A stretch of 64,000 nucleotides of DNA from JACQQW01 sp964520655. GTDB lineage: Bacteria > Omnitrophota > Gorgyraeia > Zapsychrales > Fredricksoniimonadaceae. Every line of letters starts with the position of its first letter. Position 1 is the stretch's first letter. Both the position numbers and the translations under genes were made by a program. The stretch lies in contig CAZFNI010000007.1 of NCBI GenBank assembly GCA_964520655.1, positions 53,465 through 117,464 on the forward strand, given 5' to 3'. This document shows positions 26,738-35,117 of this stretch, piece after piece. The notes under the pieces are model-generated. The model made no database searches. It worked only from the letters and a program-made list of their open reading frames with translations, and had not been told where the DNA came from.

Positions 26738-26935
26738 TTATTGTTCCGGCAAATTTTTCGCGGTGGTCAGAAAATAGATGATCAAAAACAGGAAATACAC
26801 GACCGGGATGGCCACCAGTACTTTGATCAGGGTGGGGTAAAAGAGCTTCAATTTATTGCTCTGGCGGGCCTCTTTGGTCTTATTGTACTCCGCCAGATTG
26901 AATTTTGCCTTTGGGGCTGGGGGTTTATTAGCCAT
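26738..26935 (-). CDS. Small single-span membrane protein, unknown
   Basis: 65 residues: Pro/Lys-rich N-terminus (KPPAPKAKFNL), a basic stretch, then one hydrophobic segment (about residues 36-58) and a short polar tail, so N-in/C-out is likely. It has its own promoter 8 nt before the ATG with no ribosome site, which suggests leaderless translation. I do not recognise a family. Confidence 0.6.
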   Translation of the reverse strand: MANKPPAPKAKFNLAEYNKTKEARQSNKLKLFYPTLIKVLVAIPVVYFLFLIIYFLTTAKNLPEQ

Positions 26936-26943
26936 ATCTATGT

Positions 26944-26971
26944 ATTATAGCAGGAAATGATCAGGGTTCAA
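26944..26971 (-). promoter_or_regulatory. Promoter of the small membrane protein gene (leaderless layout)
   Basis: Read on the minus strand: -35 TTGAAC (26971-26966), 16-bp spacer, -10 TATAAT (26949-26944), then 8 nt to the ATG at 26935. Confidence 0.6.
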
Positions 26972-27048
26972 TGGTTGTGAAGGATTTATTATAAACATAT
27001 GATTCCCATGGTCTTATGTGTTTGCTGGACAATAAAAAATTAAATTCA

Positions 27049-27076
27049 TTGCACTTTTTGTAAATTCTTTTACAAT
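27049..27076 (+). promoter_or_regulatory. Promoter for the PilZ pair
   Basis: -35 TTGCAC (27049-27054), 16-bp spacer, -10 TACAAT (27071-27076), leaving about 50 nt of leader with AGAGGA before the ATG at 27132. Confidence 0.55.
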
Positions 27077-27131
27077 GATGTTAAGAATATTTTTGGATCA
27101 ACAGCTTTTTTAGTCAACAAAAGAGGATCAT

Positions 27132-27461
27132 ATGAAATCTGCCGCTAACAAACGCGCTGAAACACGTCATGGCTGCATTGTCCCGGTTGAAGGCAAAGAG
27201 GGATCTGTATTTGATCAAACGCGTACGGTCGATATCAGCAAGCACGGTATTGGTTTTATCTCAAGCCATGCCCACGAGGTCAATGAGAAAGTGGCTATCG
27301 AGATCCAATTGCAGCCGGATACCGCGCCGGTCCTGGTGTTAGGTGTGGTCAAGTGGGTGCGCAAGATCGAAGAATCCAAGCAGTACCGTATCGGCATGAA
27401 TTTTTTAGAAGTGCTCGCGGGCTCCGCGACGCGCTTGAATAAATATTTACGCGCAATATAA
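27132..27461 (+). CDS. PilZ-domain protein (first of a pair)
   Basis: 109 residues, the length of a bare PilZ domain. RAETRH supplies the R-x3-R side of the c-di-GMP site and TVDISKHGIGF the D/N-x-S-x2-G side. Cyclic di-GMP binding is therefore likely; the output partner is unknown. A second PilZ protein follows 10 bp later, and an HD-GYP enzyme is in the window. Confidence 0.85.
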   Translation: MKSAANKRAETRHGCIVPVEGKEGSVFDQTRTVDISKHGIGFISSHAHEVNEKVAIEIQLQPDTAPVLVLGVVKWVRKIEESKQYRIGMNFLEVLAGSATRLNKYLRAI

Positions 27462-27471
27462 CTTAAGGCCT

Positions 27472-27795
27472 ATGGACAGCGAACGCCGATTATTTGAACG
27501 TTTCTCAACCCGATTCCCGACGCGGTTTAAGGATTTCCGCGGGAATTACGGGGTTGAGGTCTATTTAAGGGATGCTTCCGCCTCCGGAGTGCGCATTACC
27601 ACCCGCGAGAGGATGTTCATGGATGATCCGGTCTCGATCGAAGTGCAGCTTCCGGATGGTGGATCGCCGATGAATCTCTCGGGCAAGGTCGTCTGGAGCA
27701 AGCCGGTGAGCGCGAACATGTGGGAGGTTGGCCTCAATTTCCCTAAAATACATTTATTGAAAATGTCCCGTCTGATGAAATACGCTCTACCCTAA
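27472..27795 (+). CDS. PilZ-domain protein (second of a pair)
   Basis: 107 residues. RFSTRFPTRF near the start gives the R-x3-R motif and LRDASASGVRI the D-x-S-x2-G motif; the latter is D-A-S-A-S-G here. The sequence differs enough from its neighbour that they are not recent duplicates. Cytosolic c-di-GMP receptor by family. It is followed 14 bp later by the GH94 gene, so the glycan locus could be co-transcribed with this pair. Confidence 0.85.
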   Translation: MDSERRLFERFSTRFPTRFKDFRGNYGVEVYLRDASASGVRITTRERMFMDDPVSIEVQLPDGGSPMNLSGKVVWSKPVSANMWEVGLNFPKIHLLKMSRLMKYALP

Positions 27796-27809
27796 AACAC
27801 CTTCCCCTT

Positions 27810-30527
27810 ATGTCCGGTTCTCAATTTTTCAAATTCATCGACGATAATGCCACATTTATAAGTTCTAAAGCAGCTGCCATCAAAACCATTTATGCGCCTT
27901 TGTGCGGATCTGACGCATCAGGGCTCAAATCCGCCATTTCATCGGGCTTAAGCGGCGACATCAAGATCGACCGTTTCCATTATGTGACTAAACCGGCTTC
28001 GCGGGAAGATCTGCGGCATCCTGTACGTAATTTCTATGCGCATATCAAGGGTAAGGGGACTTTCGCGCTGGCTGGAATGGACGCTGCAAGCGATAGTGAT
28101 ATTGTCGTTGGACAGCTATGGCATAAGCTGACCCGTACAGATAAGCGATCAGGTTTATCGGTGACAGCATTGAATTTCATCCCTTCCAGCAATGAGCCCG
28201 TCGAGCTGATGCGTATAACGGTAAAAAATATTTCCAGGAAAACAATTACATTCACGCCAACGGCCGCTGTTCCTGTGTTTTGTCGGTCGCTGGCCAATAA
28301 ACATGACCACGAGCATGTGACCGCGCTTTTAAATCGCGTTTCTCAGCTGCCTGAAGGGGTTGTTGTTGAACCGACCATGGCTTTTAATGAAGAGGGGCAT
28401 AAAGAGATCAACGCCGTCTATTTTGTGTTTGGCGCGGATGACAAGAAAACCGCGCTGGCCGGAACATTCCCGACGGTGGATGCGTTCTTTGGGGATGAGG
28501 GCAATATGTACGCGCCCAAGGCCGTTGTTGAGGATCAAAAACCTTCTAAGCTGACACCTGCCCAGATGCAGGGCAAAGAAGCCGTTGGGGCGTTGCGTTT
28601 TAAGGATGTGACGCTTAAACCCGGGGGCCAGAAAGATTTTATCGTTGCCATCGGTATGGCGTCATCATCTTTAGAGGCCCGGACGATCTTTGGTCGTTTC
28701 AATACCATCGCGCGCCTGGAGGAGGCCTTTAAGGCTAATCAGAAGTTTTGGAGCGGTAAGACATCGGTCATTGCCTTTGACTGCGGGGACAAGCCGTTCA
28801 ATTTCTGGATGCGATGGGTGACCCTGCAGCCTGTGCTGCGCCGAATTTTCGGATGTTCCTTTTTGCCCGACCATGATTACGGCAAAGGCGGCAAGGGCTG
28901 GCGCGACCTGTGGCAGGACTTATTGTCATTGATCCTGATCGAACCTCAGTCCGTCCGGGAATCGCTCATTAATAATTTTGCCGGCATCCGCATCGACGGG
29001 AGTAATGCCACGATCATCGGCACGAAACCGGGAGAATTCTTGGCTGACCGCAACGCCATTACCCGTGTCTGGATGGATCACGGCTCATGGCCTTTTCTGA
29101 CGACGCTCTTGTACGTGCATCAGACCGGCGACTTCGACCTATTGCTGCACAAACAGACATATTTTCGCGATCCCCAGCTCTCGCGCACGTTTGAGAAAGA
29201 CATTTCCTGGGTAGCGGCCTACGGTCACCAGCTGCGTGATAAAAAAGGGAATATCTATGAGGGGACCATCCTGGAACATTTACTCGTCCAGCATTTGACC
29301 CAGTTCTTTAATGTCGGAGAACATAATATCATCCGATTGGAAAGCGCGGACTGGAATGATGGGCTGGATATGGCTTTTGAAAAGGGTGAAAGTGTCGCAT
29401 TCGCCGCGCTTTATGCCGGGAATTTGCTGCAGCTGGCGGACCTGATCGAGAATTTAGCCAGGACCAAACAGATCGCGACCATGCGGCTGGCCAAAGAACT
29501 GCTGCTGTTGTTAGATACCTTAGGAGAGTCTCCGGTCAACTACGACCACTGGCAGGAGAAAAAGTCCCATTTATTCGGCACGTATTGTCATCATGTCCAG
29601 CCGGCCTTAAGCGGCGAGTACGCGGATGTGTCGCCGGCCTTGATCGCCGCGGATCTGCGTAAAAAAGGACACTGGCTTCTTAATCACATCCGCCAGCAGG
29701 AAAAGATCCAGCTCGAGCATGGCGGAGAGACATATCAATGGTTCAATGGTTATTATGACAACCAGTCTAAGCGCGTGGAAGGGAAGATCGGCGGCGGTGT
29801 GCGCATGACCTTGACCGGCCAGGTATTTACTTTGATGAGCGGCGTTGCCGACGATAATGAGTCCGCTGCTAAAGTCATTGCCAGCGTCAAACGTTTCTTA
29901 AAGGACAAGGCATTGGGCGGTTACAGGCTCAATACGGATTTCGGTGTGCGCCATTATCTGGATCTGGGCAGGGCTTTTGGTTTTGCTTACGGGACAAAAG
30001 AGAACGGGGCTTTTTTCTCTCATATGAATGTGATGTATGCCTATGCGCTTTACGTCCGCGGATTTGTCAATGAAGGGCATGAGGTCCTTGATTCCATTTA
30101 CCGCATGTCCATGGATACCAGGCAAAGCAAGATCTATCCTGGGATCCCTGAATATTTTGATTCTAACGGCCAGGGCATGTACCATTATTTGACCGGGTCG
30201 GCCAGCTGGCTGGTGCTGACGCTGTTGACCCAGAGTTTCGGCGTGCGCGGTCACTGGGGAGATCTGCTCCTTCATCCTAAACTTGTTAAAACGCAGTTTG
30301 ACGCGAAAGGTTTTGCTTCGATCGTTTGCCAATTCGCCGGACACAGTATTAATGTCCAATACCACAATCCCAAGCGATTAAACGCCGGCCAATATGCTGT
30401 TTCTGCCGTGACCATCGATGATCAACCCTGCGCATTGATCATGCAGGCCCCTGATAAGGCTGTCATTTCCAGGGCCGCTGTTTCCCGGGATGTTGTGATC
30501 AAGGTCACGCTGGGCGCGATAAAATAA
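27810..30527 (+). CDS. GH94 inverting glycoside phosphorylase (cellobiose/laminaribiose phosphorylase type)
   Basis: 905 residues. The N-terminal ~280 form the beta-sandwich (GDIKIDRFHYV, ALAGMDAASDSDIVVGQ), and the (alpha/alpha)6 barrel carries GKGWRDLWQDLLSL, the general-acid region ESADWNDGLDMAFEKGESV near residue 512, and YFDSNGQGMYHYLTGSASWL near the end. The family cleaves beta-glucosidic disaccharides with phosphate in the cytosol, giving sugar 1-phosphate. The linkage (beta-1,4, beta-1,3 or other) cannot be settled here. No signal peptide. Symporter and ABC genes follow, as expected for an oligosaccharide pathway. Confidence 0.88.
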   Translation: MSGSQFFKFIDDNATFISSKAAAIKTIYAPLCGSDASGLKSAISSGLSGDIKIDRFHYVTKPASREDLRHPVRNFYAHIKGKGTFALAGMDAASDSDIVVGQLWHKLTRTDKRSGLSVTALNFIPSSNEPVELMRITVKNISRKTITFTPTAAVPVFCRSLANKHDHEHVTALLNRVSQLPEGVVVEPTMAFNEEGHKEINAVYFVFGADDKKTALAGTFPTVDAFFGDEGNMYAPKAVVEDQKPSKLTPAQMQGKEAVGALRFKDVTLKPGGQKDFIVAIGMASSSLEARTIFGRFNTIARLEEAFKANQKFWSGKTSVIAFDCGDKPFNFWMRWVTLQPVLRRIFGCSFLPDHDYGKGGKGWRDLWQDLLSLILIEPQSVRESLINNFAGIRIDGSNATIIGTKPGEFLADRNAITRVWMDHGSWPFLTTLLYVHQTGDFDLLLHKQTYFRDPQLSRTFEKDISWVAAYGHQLRDKKGNIYEGTILEHLLVQHLTQFFNVGEHNIIRLESADWNDGLDMAFEKGESVAFAALYAGNLLQLADLIENLARTKQIATMRLAKELLLLLDTLGESPVNYDHWQEKKSHLFGTYCHHVQPALSGEYADVSPALIAADLRKKGHWLLNHIRQQEKIQLEHGGETYQWFNGYYDNQSKRVEGKIGGGVRMTLTGQVFTLMSGVADDNESAAKVIASVKRFLKDKALGGYRLNTDFGVRHYLDLGRAFGFAYGTKENGAFFSHMNVMYAYALYVRGFVNEGHEVLDSIYRMSMDTRQSKIYPGIPEYFDSNGQGMYHYLTGSASWLVLTLLTQSFGVRGHWGDLLLHPKLVKTQFDAKGFASIVCQFAGHSINVQYHNPKRLNAGQYAVSAVTIDDQPCALIMQAPDKAVISRAAVSRDVVIKVTLGAIK

Positions 30528-30533
30528 ATAGTA

Positions 30534-30562
30534 TTGCGCAATCCAGCTTTGCTTGTTAGAAT
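30534..30562 (+). promoter_or_regulatory. Probable promoter upstream of the GPH symporter gene
   Basis: -35 TTGCGC (30534-30539), 17-bp spacer, -10 TAGAAT (30557-30562). A GGAGG ribosome site precedes the ATG at 30621. Confidence 0.5.
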
Positions 30563-30620
30563 CGAAATTTATATTTTTAACCAACCGTCCCACCAACCGG
30601 CATTTTGATGGAGGTAGTAC

Positions 30621-32051
30621 ATGGGAGAAGCTATAGAGCGCTCGACACATCACGCCACCACCGCAGCAGACCGCATACCCTTTGTCCAAAAAGCCGCTTA
30701 TAGTATTGGTGCTCTCGTAAATCAAATGCAGGCCGCGGCGTTGACAGCCATGGTCCTGGTGTTGAACCTTGGTTTGGGGATGGACCCGGCAAAAGTCGGG
30801 ATCATCGGCACTGTCCCGCGCTTGATCGATGCGTTTACCGACCCGTTGATCGGGTATACCTCTGATAATGCACGCACCCGATACGGCCGCCGCAGGCCGT
30901 TCATGTTTTGGGGCGCCCTTATTTCTGGTATCCTGTTTATCCTGATGTTCCAGCTTCATAAAGAAAGCGGAGAGACTTTTAATTTCTGGTATTTCCTGAT
31001 CATCCAGTGTTTTTACGTCGTTGCGTTCGCGTTCTTCGCGATCCCTTTTATTGCGCTGGGTTTTGAAATGACCCCCGACTATCACGAGCGCACCCGCCTT
31101 CAGGGCGCATGCAACTGGCTCGGGCAGATCGCCTGGATCATTTCCCCGTGGCTGTTCACATTCATGTACTCCAATAAGGACTTAGTCAACGGGGTGCGCA
31201 ATTTGGCGATCATTTTTGGTGTTTTTATCATTGTTGGCGGTCTTCTTCCGGCGATCGTCAATAAAGAGCATTTTGCGAATACCCCTAAGACCAAGAAAAG
31301 GAAGATCAAGGAAGTGTTGAAAGATTTTTTCACCGGATGCCGGATCTCCTTACAGAACCGTCCGTTTGTCAAATTATGCGCCATCACCTTTTTGGTTTTT
31401 AACGGTTTCATGCTGGCCTCATCGTTTACCGCGTATGTCATTTTCTTTTATGTGTTTGGCGGCGACTACGGCAAGGGCGGCGCATTGCTTGGTTGGAACG
31501 GGACGACCGCGGCGCTCTCAAGCTTTCTTGTAATTTTCCCTCTGATCACCTGGATCGCGACGAGGCTGGGAAAACGCAACACCTTATTGATCACAATCCC
31601 TTTGTCGATCGTCGGGTATGCCATGAAATGGTGGGGGTATAATCCGGAACATCCGTACCTGCTGTTATTCTCGGCGCCGTTTATCGCTTTTAGTTTAGGA
31701 TCGATCTTTACGGTCGTGACATCGATGTTGGCGGATGTTTGCGACCTCGATGAATTGGAGAACGGGTCCCGCCGGGAAGGGATGTTCGGCGCTATTTACT
31801 GGTGGATGATCAAGCTTGGCCAGGCGGCGGCTTCCTTATTATCAGGTTTTTTGTTGAATTGGACCGGTTTTAAAGAATCTCTGCATGGTAATCAAACGCC
31901 GGAGACGCTGTTGTATATGCGTTTGTTTGATATTGGCATCCCCATCGCGACCTCGATCATCGCGTTGTTTATCGTCGTGAATTTTGATATCACCGAGAAA
32001 AGGGCTCTTGAGATCCGCCAGCAGCTGGAGAAAAGGCGGGGCAAAGCATAA
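30621..32051 (+). CDS. MFS transporter, glycoside-pentoside-hexuronide (GPH) type
   Basis: 476 residues with about 12 membrane spans. The first cytoplasmic region includes DAFTDPLIGYTSDNARTRYGRRRPFMF, the GPH/MelB signature, given here by its D-P-L-x-G and R-x-G-R-R-R-P core near residue 75. The central loop is basic (KTKKRKIKEVLKDF). GPH proteins couple sugar uptake to Na+ or H+. Beside a GH94 enzyme, beta-glucoside import is likely. An ABC importer follows, so the locus has two uptake routes. Confidence 0.87.
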   Translation: MGEAIERSTHHATTAADRIPFVQKAAYSIGALVNQMQAAALTAMVLVLNLGLGMDPAKVGIIGTVPRLIDAFTDPLIGYTSDNARTRYGRRRPFMFWGALISGILFILMFQLHKESGETFNFWYFLIIQCFYVVAFAFFAIPFIALGFEMTPDYHERTRLQGACNWLGQIAWIISPWLFTFMYSNKDLVNGVRNLAIIFGVFIIVGGLLPAIVNKEHFANTPKTKKRKIKEVLKDFFTGCRISLQNRPFVKLCAITFLVFNGFMLASSFTAYVIFFYVFGGDYGKGGALLGWNGTTAALSSFLVIFPLITWIATRLGKRNTLLITIPLSIVGYAMKWWGYNPEHPYLLLFSAPFIAFSLGSIFTVVTSMLADVCDLDELENGSRREGMFGAIYWWMIKLGQAAASLLSGFLLNWTGFKESLHGNQTPETLLYMRLFDIGIPIATSIIALFIVVNFDITEKRALEIRQQLEKRRGKA

Positions 32052-32070
32052 TATAGATTCGGAGGGCGGA

Positions 32071-33351
32071 TTGCGTAAATTAGCTGTTGTATGTATCCTT
32101 CTTGTCATCACTGTTATTGCGGGATGTTCTTCCCCCAAACCCAGTAATAAGATCCTCCTGTGGCACTGGATGACTGACCGCCACGATACCTTTTTGGCCC
32201 TGGCCAAACAATACGCGAATGAAACCGGCATTGACGTGGATGTCCAGTTATTCGCGCCTTCAGAATCGTATTCCCAGAAAGTCATCGCCGCGGCACAAGC
32301 CAACATTTTGCCTGATATTTACGGCATTCTCGACAAAAAGGCCATTGTTGCTGATTTTATCAAAGCCGGATTGGTGGCGGATCTGACGCCGGCCATGGAT
32401 GCGCAGGGCGGCCAATGGAAAAATAGTTTATTTGCTAAAGCGTTGGCAGACAGACAGTTTGACGCAGGCAACAGTTATGGCGTTACTCCAGGCATTTACG
32501 GCGTGCCCATTGATGTGACCAATCAGCAGCTTCTCTATAATAAGAAATTGCTGGCCAAGGCGGGCATCAGTGCCGCCCCTAAGACCTGGGCGGAATTCCT
32601 TAAAAGCATTCAGGCATTAAAGCGTGTGGGCATCACGCCGTTCGTTTCCGGCTGGGGTGAGTTGTGGCTGCTGGATTGTTTTGCTTCCAATTACGCGTTC
32701 AATATCATGGGCGAAGAAAAAGTGTTCGCGACTTTCCGTGGAGAGGTGAAGTACACCGATCCCGACTGGATCAAGGTCTTTGAACTCTTCGCTCAATTGC
32801 GCGATCAGGGCGCGCTCATGGACGGGATCGTCACCAAGGGTAATAAGTATGCGGAACAGGATTTTGCCTTGGAGCGGGCCGCGTTCACCTTTAACGGTGC
32901 CTGGTCGGTCAATGTGTATGATAAAATGAATCCAAATCTGGAGTACGGGGTCTTTATGCCTCCGCCTGTAGGGAACGCGCACACGCTTAAGATCTGGGGG
33001 AGTGCGGGTTCTTCATTTGTGGTCAATGGCACATCGCCGAATAAAGACAAAGCGATCGCATTTTTAAAGTGGATCACCGCCAAAGAACAGCAGGCTCTAT
33101 TGGCGAAAGAGACCAAGAATCTTCCATCTAATAAGGAAGCCTTGGAAGTGGCTCCGATCCTGGCGGAATTTGCCAAGGGCATGGACCAAAGCACCCATCC
33201 GAATATTTGGCCTTTAAATGAAGATCCTTCTGTCAGCGAAGCCTTTGATAAAGGGATACAGGATATCATTATCAGCCAGAAAACGCCTGCGCAGGTTGCT
33301 TTGAATGTGCAGCAGGTCAAAGACCGTCAAATGGCCAAGGGGAAACATTAG
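32071..33351 (+). CDS. ABC sugar-binding lipoprotein
   Basis: 426 residues from the TTG at 32071, chosen because GGAGGG lies just upstream and because it yields a clean lipoprotein signal (VIAGC, Cys at residue 17). The longer frame from 31984 runs through the previous gene. Family marks of solute-binding protein type 1: LWHWMTDR, SESYSQKVIAA, PDIYGILDK, YNKKLLAKAGIS and WAEFLKS. It captures oligosaccharide for the two permeases that follow. No ATPase gene (MsmK type) is in the cluster, so a shared ATPase elsewhere is needed. Confidence 0.88.
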   Translation: MRKLAVVCILLVITVIAGCSSPKPSNKILLWHWMTDRHDTFLALAKQYANETGIDVDVQLFAPSESYSQKVIAAAQANILPDIYGILDKKAIVADFIKAGLVADLTPAMDAQGGQWKNSLFAKALADRQFDAGNSYGVTPGIYGVPIDVTNQQLLYNKKLLAKAGISAAPKTWAEFLKSIQALKRVGITPFVSGWGELWLLDCFASNYAFNIMGEEKVFATFRGEVKYTDPDWIKVFELFAQLRDQGALMDGIVTKGNKYAEQDFALERAAFTFNGAWSVNVYDKMNPNLEYGVFMPPPVGNAHTLKIWGSAGSSFVVNGTSPNKDKAIAFLKWITAKEQQALLAKETKNLPSNKEALEVAPILAEFAKGMDQSTHPNIWPLNEDPSVSEAFDKGIQDIIISQKTPAQVALNVQQVKDRQMAKGKH

Positions 33352-33352
33352 G

Positions 33353-34267
33353 ATGCTTTTCAAAGCAAAAAGCACCGCGTTATTCCGAGATAATTTCCAA
33401 AACTTCCTGTTTGTCCTGCCCGCTGTTGCTATTTTCTGCGTTTTCTATATTTATCCATTCTATCAGATGGTCCACCTGTCCTTCTTTGACTGGAAGGGGA
33501 TAGGTCCGATGCATTTCATTGGATTTGCCAATTACCAGGAATTGATGGCGGATAAGCTGTGGTGGAATGCTGTCGGCCACGCCGGTTATATCACGCTCAT
33601 CGCCCTGACATTCCAGAACGCGCTGGCTTTCGCTTTGGCGCTGGCCTGCGACCGGGAAATACGCATGAAGCGTTTTTACCGCGCTGTTTTTTTTATCCCG
33701 CCGGTGTTATCGGAAGTCGTGGTGGGGTTGATCTGGAACTGGATCTTAAGTCCCCAGATGCAGAACGGCCAGGCCACAGGGCTGTTAAATCATTGCCTGT
33801 ACTCGACGGGATTGCCACACCTGGTGCATAATTGGCTGGGCGATCCGGATACAGCACTGACGACGATCGCGGTGGTCAATGCCTGGAAGGGTTTTGGCTG
33901 GGGATTCATCATTTTCTTAGCGGGCCTTCAGATGATCGACAGGCAATTGTATGAAGCGGCGAAGATCGACGGGGCCGGGACATGGAAGACCTTGACCAAT
34001 GTGACGATCCCGATGATGCTGCCAGTCATCATGGTCGTGGTCATTTTGACGATATTGGGTTGCATGCAGGTATTCGTGCTGATCCTGACCTTGGTCAGCG
34101 AGGGGCTGGTCAATCACACGGATGTACCGGTGACGCGTATTTTCACGGCGATGCAGAACACGAACAGGTTCGGTTATGCCTGTGCCGAGGCGGTCGTCTT
34201 CGGGGCTATTCTGGTGGCGACGTCGTTTGCACTCAAGAAAATGTCGGACAAAGCCAAGGCGGCGTAA
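33353..34267 (+). CDS. ABC sugar permease, MalF type
   Basis: 304 residues from the ATG at 33353, one base after the upstream stop; an upstream in-frame ATG lies inside the binding-protein gene. Six membrane spans. The EAA loop that docks the ATPase is YEAAKIDGAGTWKTLTNVTIPMM, given by its E-A-A-x3-G core near residue 200. It forms a heterodimer with the next gene's product. Confidence 0.9.
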   Translation: MLFKAKSTALFRDNFQNFLFVLPAVAIFCVFYIYPFYQMVHLSFFDWKGIGPMHFIGFANYQELMADKLWWNAVGHAGYITLIALTFQNALAFALALACDREIRMKRFYRAVFFIPPVLSEVVVGLIWNWILSPQMQNGQATGLLNHCLYSTGLPHLVHNWLGDPDTALTTIAVVNAWKGFGWGFIIFLAGLQMIDRQLYEAAKIDGAGTWKTLTNVTIPMMLPVIMVVVILTILGCMQVFVLILTLVSEGLVNHTDVPVTRIFTAMQNTNRFGYACAEAVVFGAILVATSFALKKMSDKAKAA

Positions 34268-34269
34268 CA

Positions 34270-35115
34270 ATGAGGATGAATCAATATACAGTGTTGGGGA
34301 TGGCGAAATCAACTGCGATCCATCTGTTTTTGGGATGTTTTGCCGTTGTTTGCCTTTTTCCGTTGTTTTGGATGCTGCGCTCGGCGCTGATGACCAATGA
34401 AACGATCTTTTTAGACAAGGCTCTGATCCCTGCCCAAATCCATTGGGGGAATTTTGCCGTGGCCTGGACCAAGGGCAATCTGGCCGGGTTCTTTTTAAAC
34501 AGCGTCATTTACACGGTCTGTGTCGTTGGTGGGATCGTGCTTATTTCGTCGCTGGCGGCGTTCGCATTCTCCCGTTTGAAATTCCCGGGGAAAAATATCC
34601 TGTTCTATATGTTCGTCGGAGCCATGATGATCCCGCTGCCGGGCAGCTTCGTGGCCCTTTTTGTGCTGATGACCAAACTGCATCTGGTCAATACGGGGTT
34701 CGGGTATATTCTGTGCATGATCAACGTTGGACTGTCCATGAGCATCTTGCTCCTTAAGACATTCTTTGATAAGATGCCAAGCGACCTGGAAGACGCGGCA
34801 CGTATCGACGGCTGTAATAAGCTGGGGATCTGGTGGAATGTGGCATTGCCTTTGGCTCGACCGGCGATCGCGGTCATCGTTATTTTTAATTCATTGACCG
34901 TCTGGAACGAATACATTCTGGCCACCTTGTTGCTTGGCGATACAAAGTTAATGCCCCTGCAGCGCGGTTTAATGGTCTTTCAAGGGGCGCATAGCGTGGA
35001 TTATCCGGTGCTCATGGCGGGACTGACCATCGCCACTGTACCGATCGTTATGGTATACTTGTTCATGCAAAAACACATCGTTAAAGGTTTATCATCCGGA
35101 GCTATCGTAGGTTAA
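34270..35115 (+). CDS. ABC sugar permease, MalG type
   Basis: 281 residues from the ATG at 34270 (ATG at 34276 also possible). The open frame extends back to 33982, but that part overlaps malF-type coding and reads as low-complexity shadow. Six membrane spans; EDAARIDGC is the EAA loop near residue 175. The secreted hydrolase gene follows 2 bp after the stop, so uptake and cleavage are co-transcribed. Confidence 0.9.
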   Translation: MRMNQYTVLGMAKSTAIHLFLGCFAVVCLFPLFWMLRSALMTNETIFLDKALIPAQIHWGNFAVAWTKGNLAGFFLNSVIYTVCVVGGIVLISSLAAFAFSRLKFPGKNILFYMFVGAMMIPLPGSFVALFVLMTKLHLVNTGFGYILCMINVGLSMSILLLKTFFDKMPSDLEDAARIDGCNKLGIWWNVALPLARPAIAVIVIFNSLTVWNEYILATLLLGDTKLMPLQRGLMVFQGAHSVDYPVLMAGLTIATVPIVMVYLFMQKHIVKGLSSGAIVG

Positions 35116-35117
35116 TT

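Noticed and set aside
30528..30620. LacI-family operator before the GPH symporter gene
   Set aside because: I could not find a convincing central-CG dyad of the LacI type in this gap.
33982..34269. Upstream extension of the MalG-type permease
   Set aside because: It reads the MalF-type gene in another frame (Asp/His/Gly-rich) and permeases of this family start right at the ATG near 34270.
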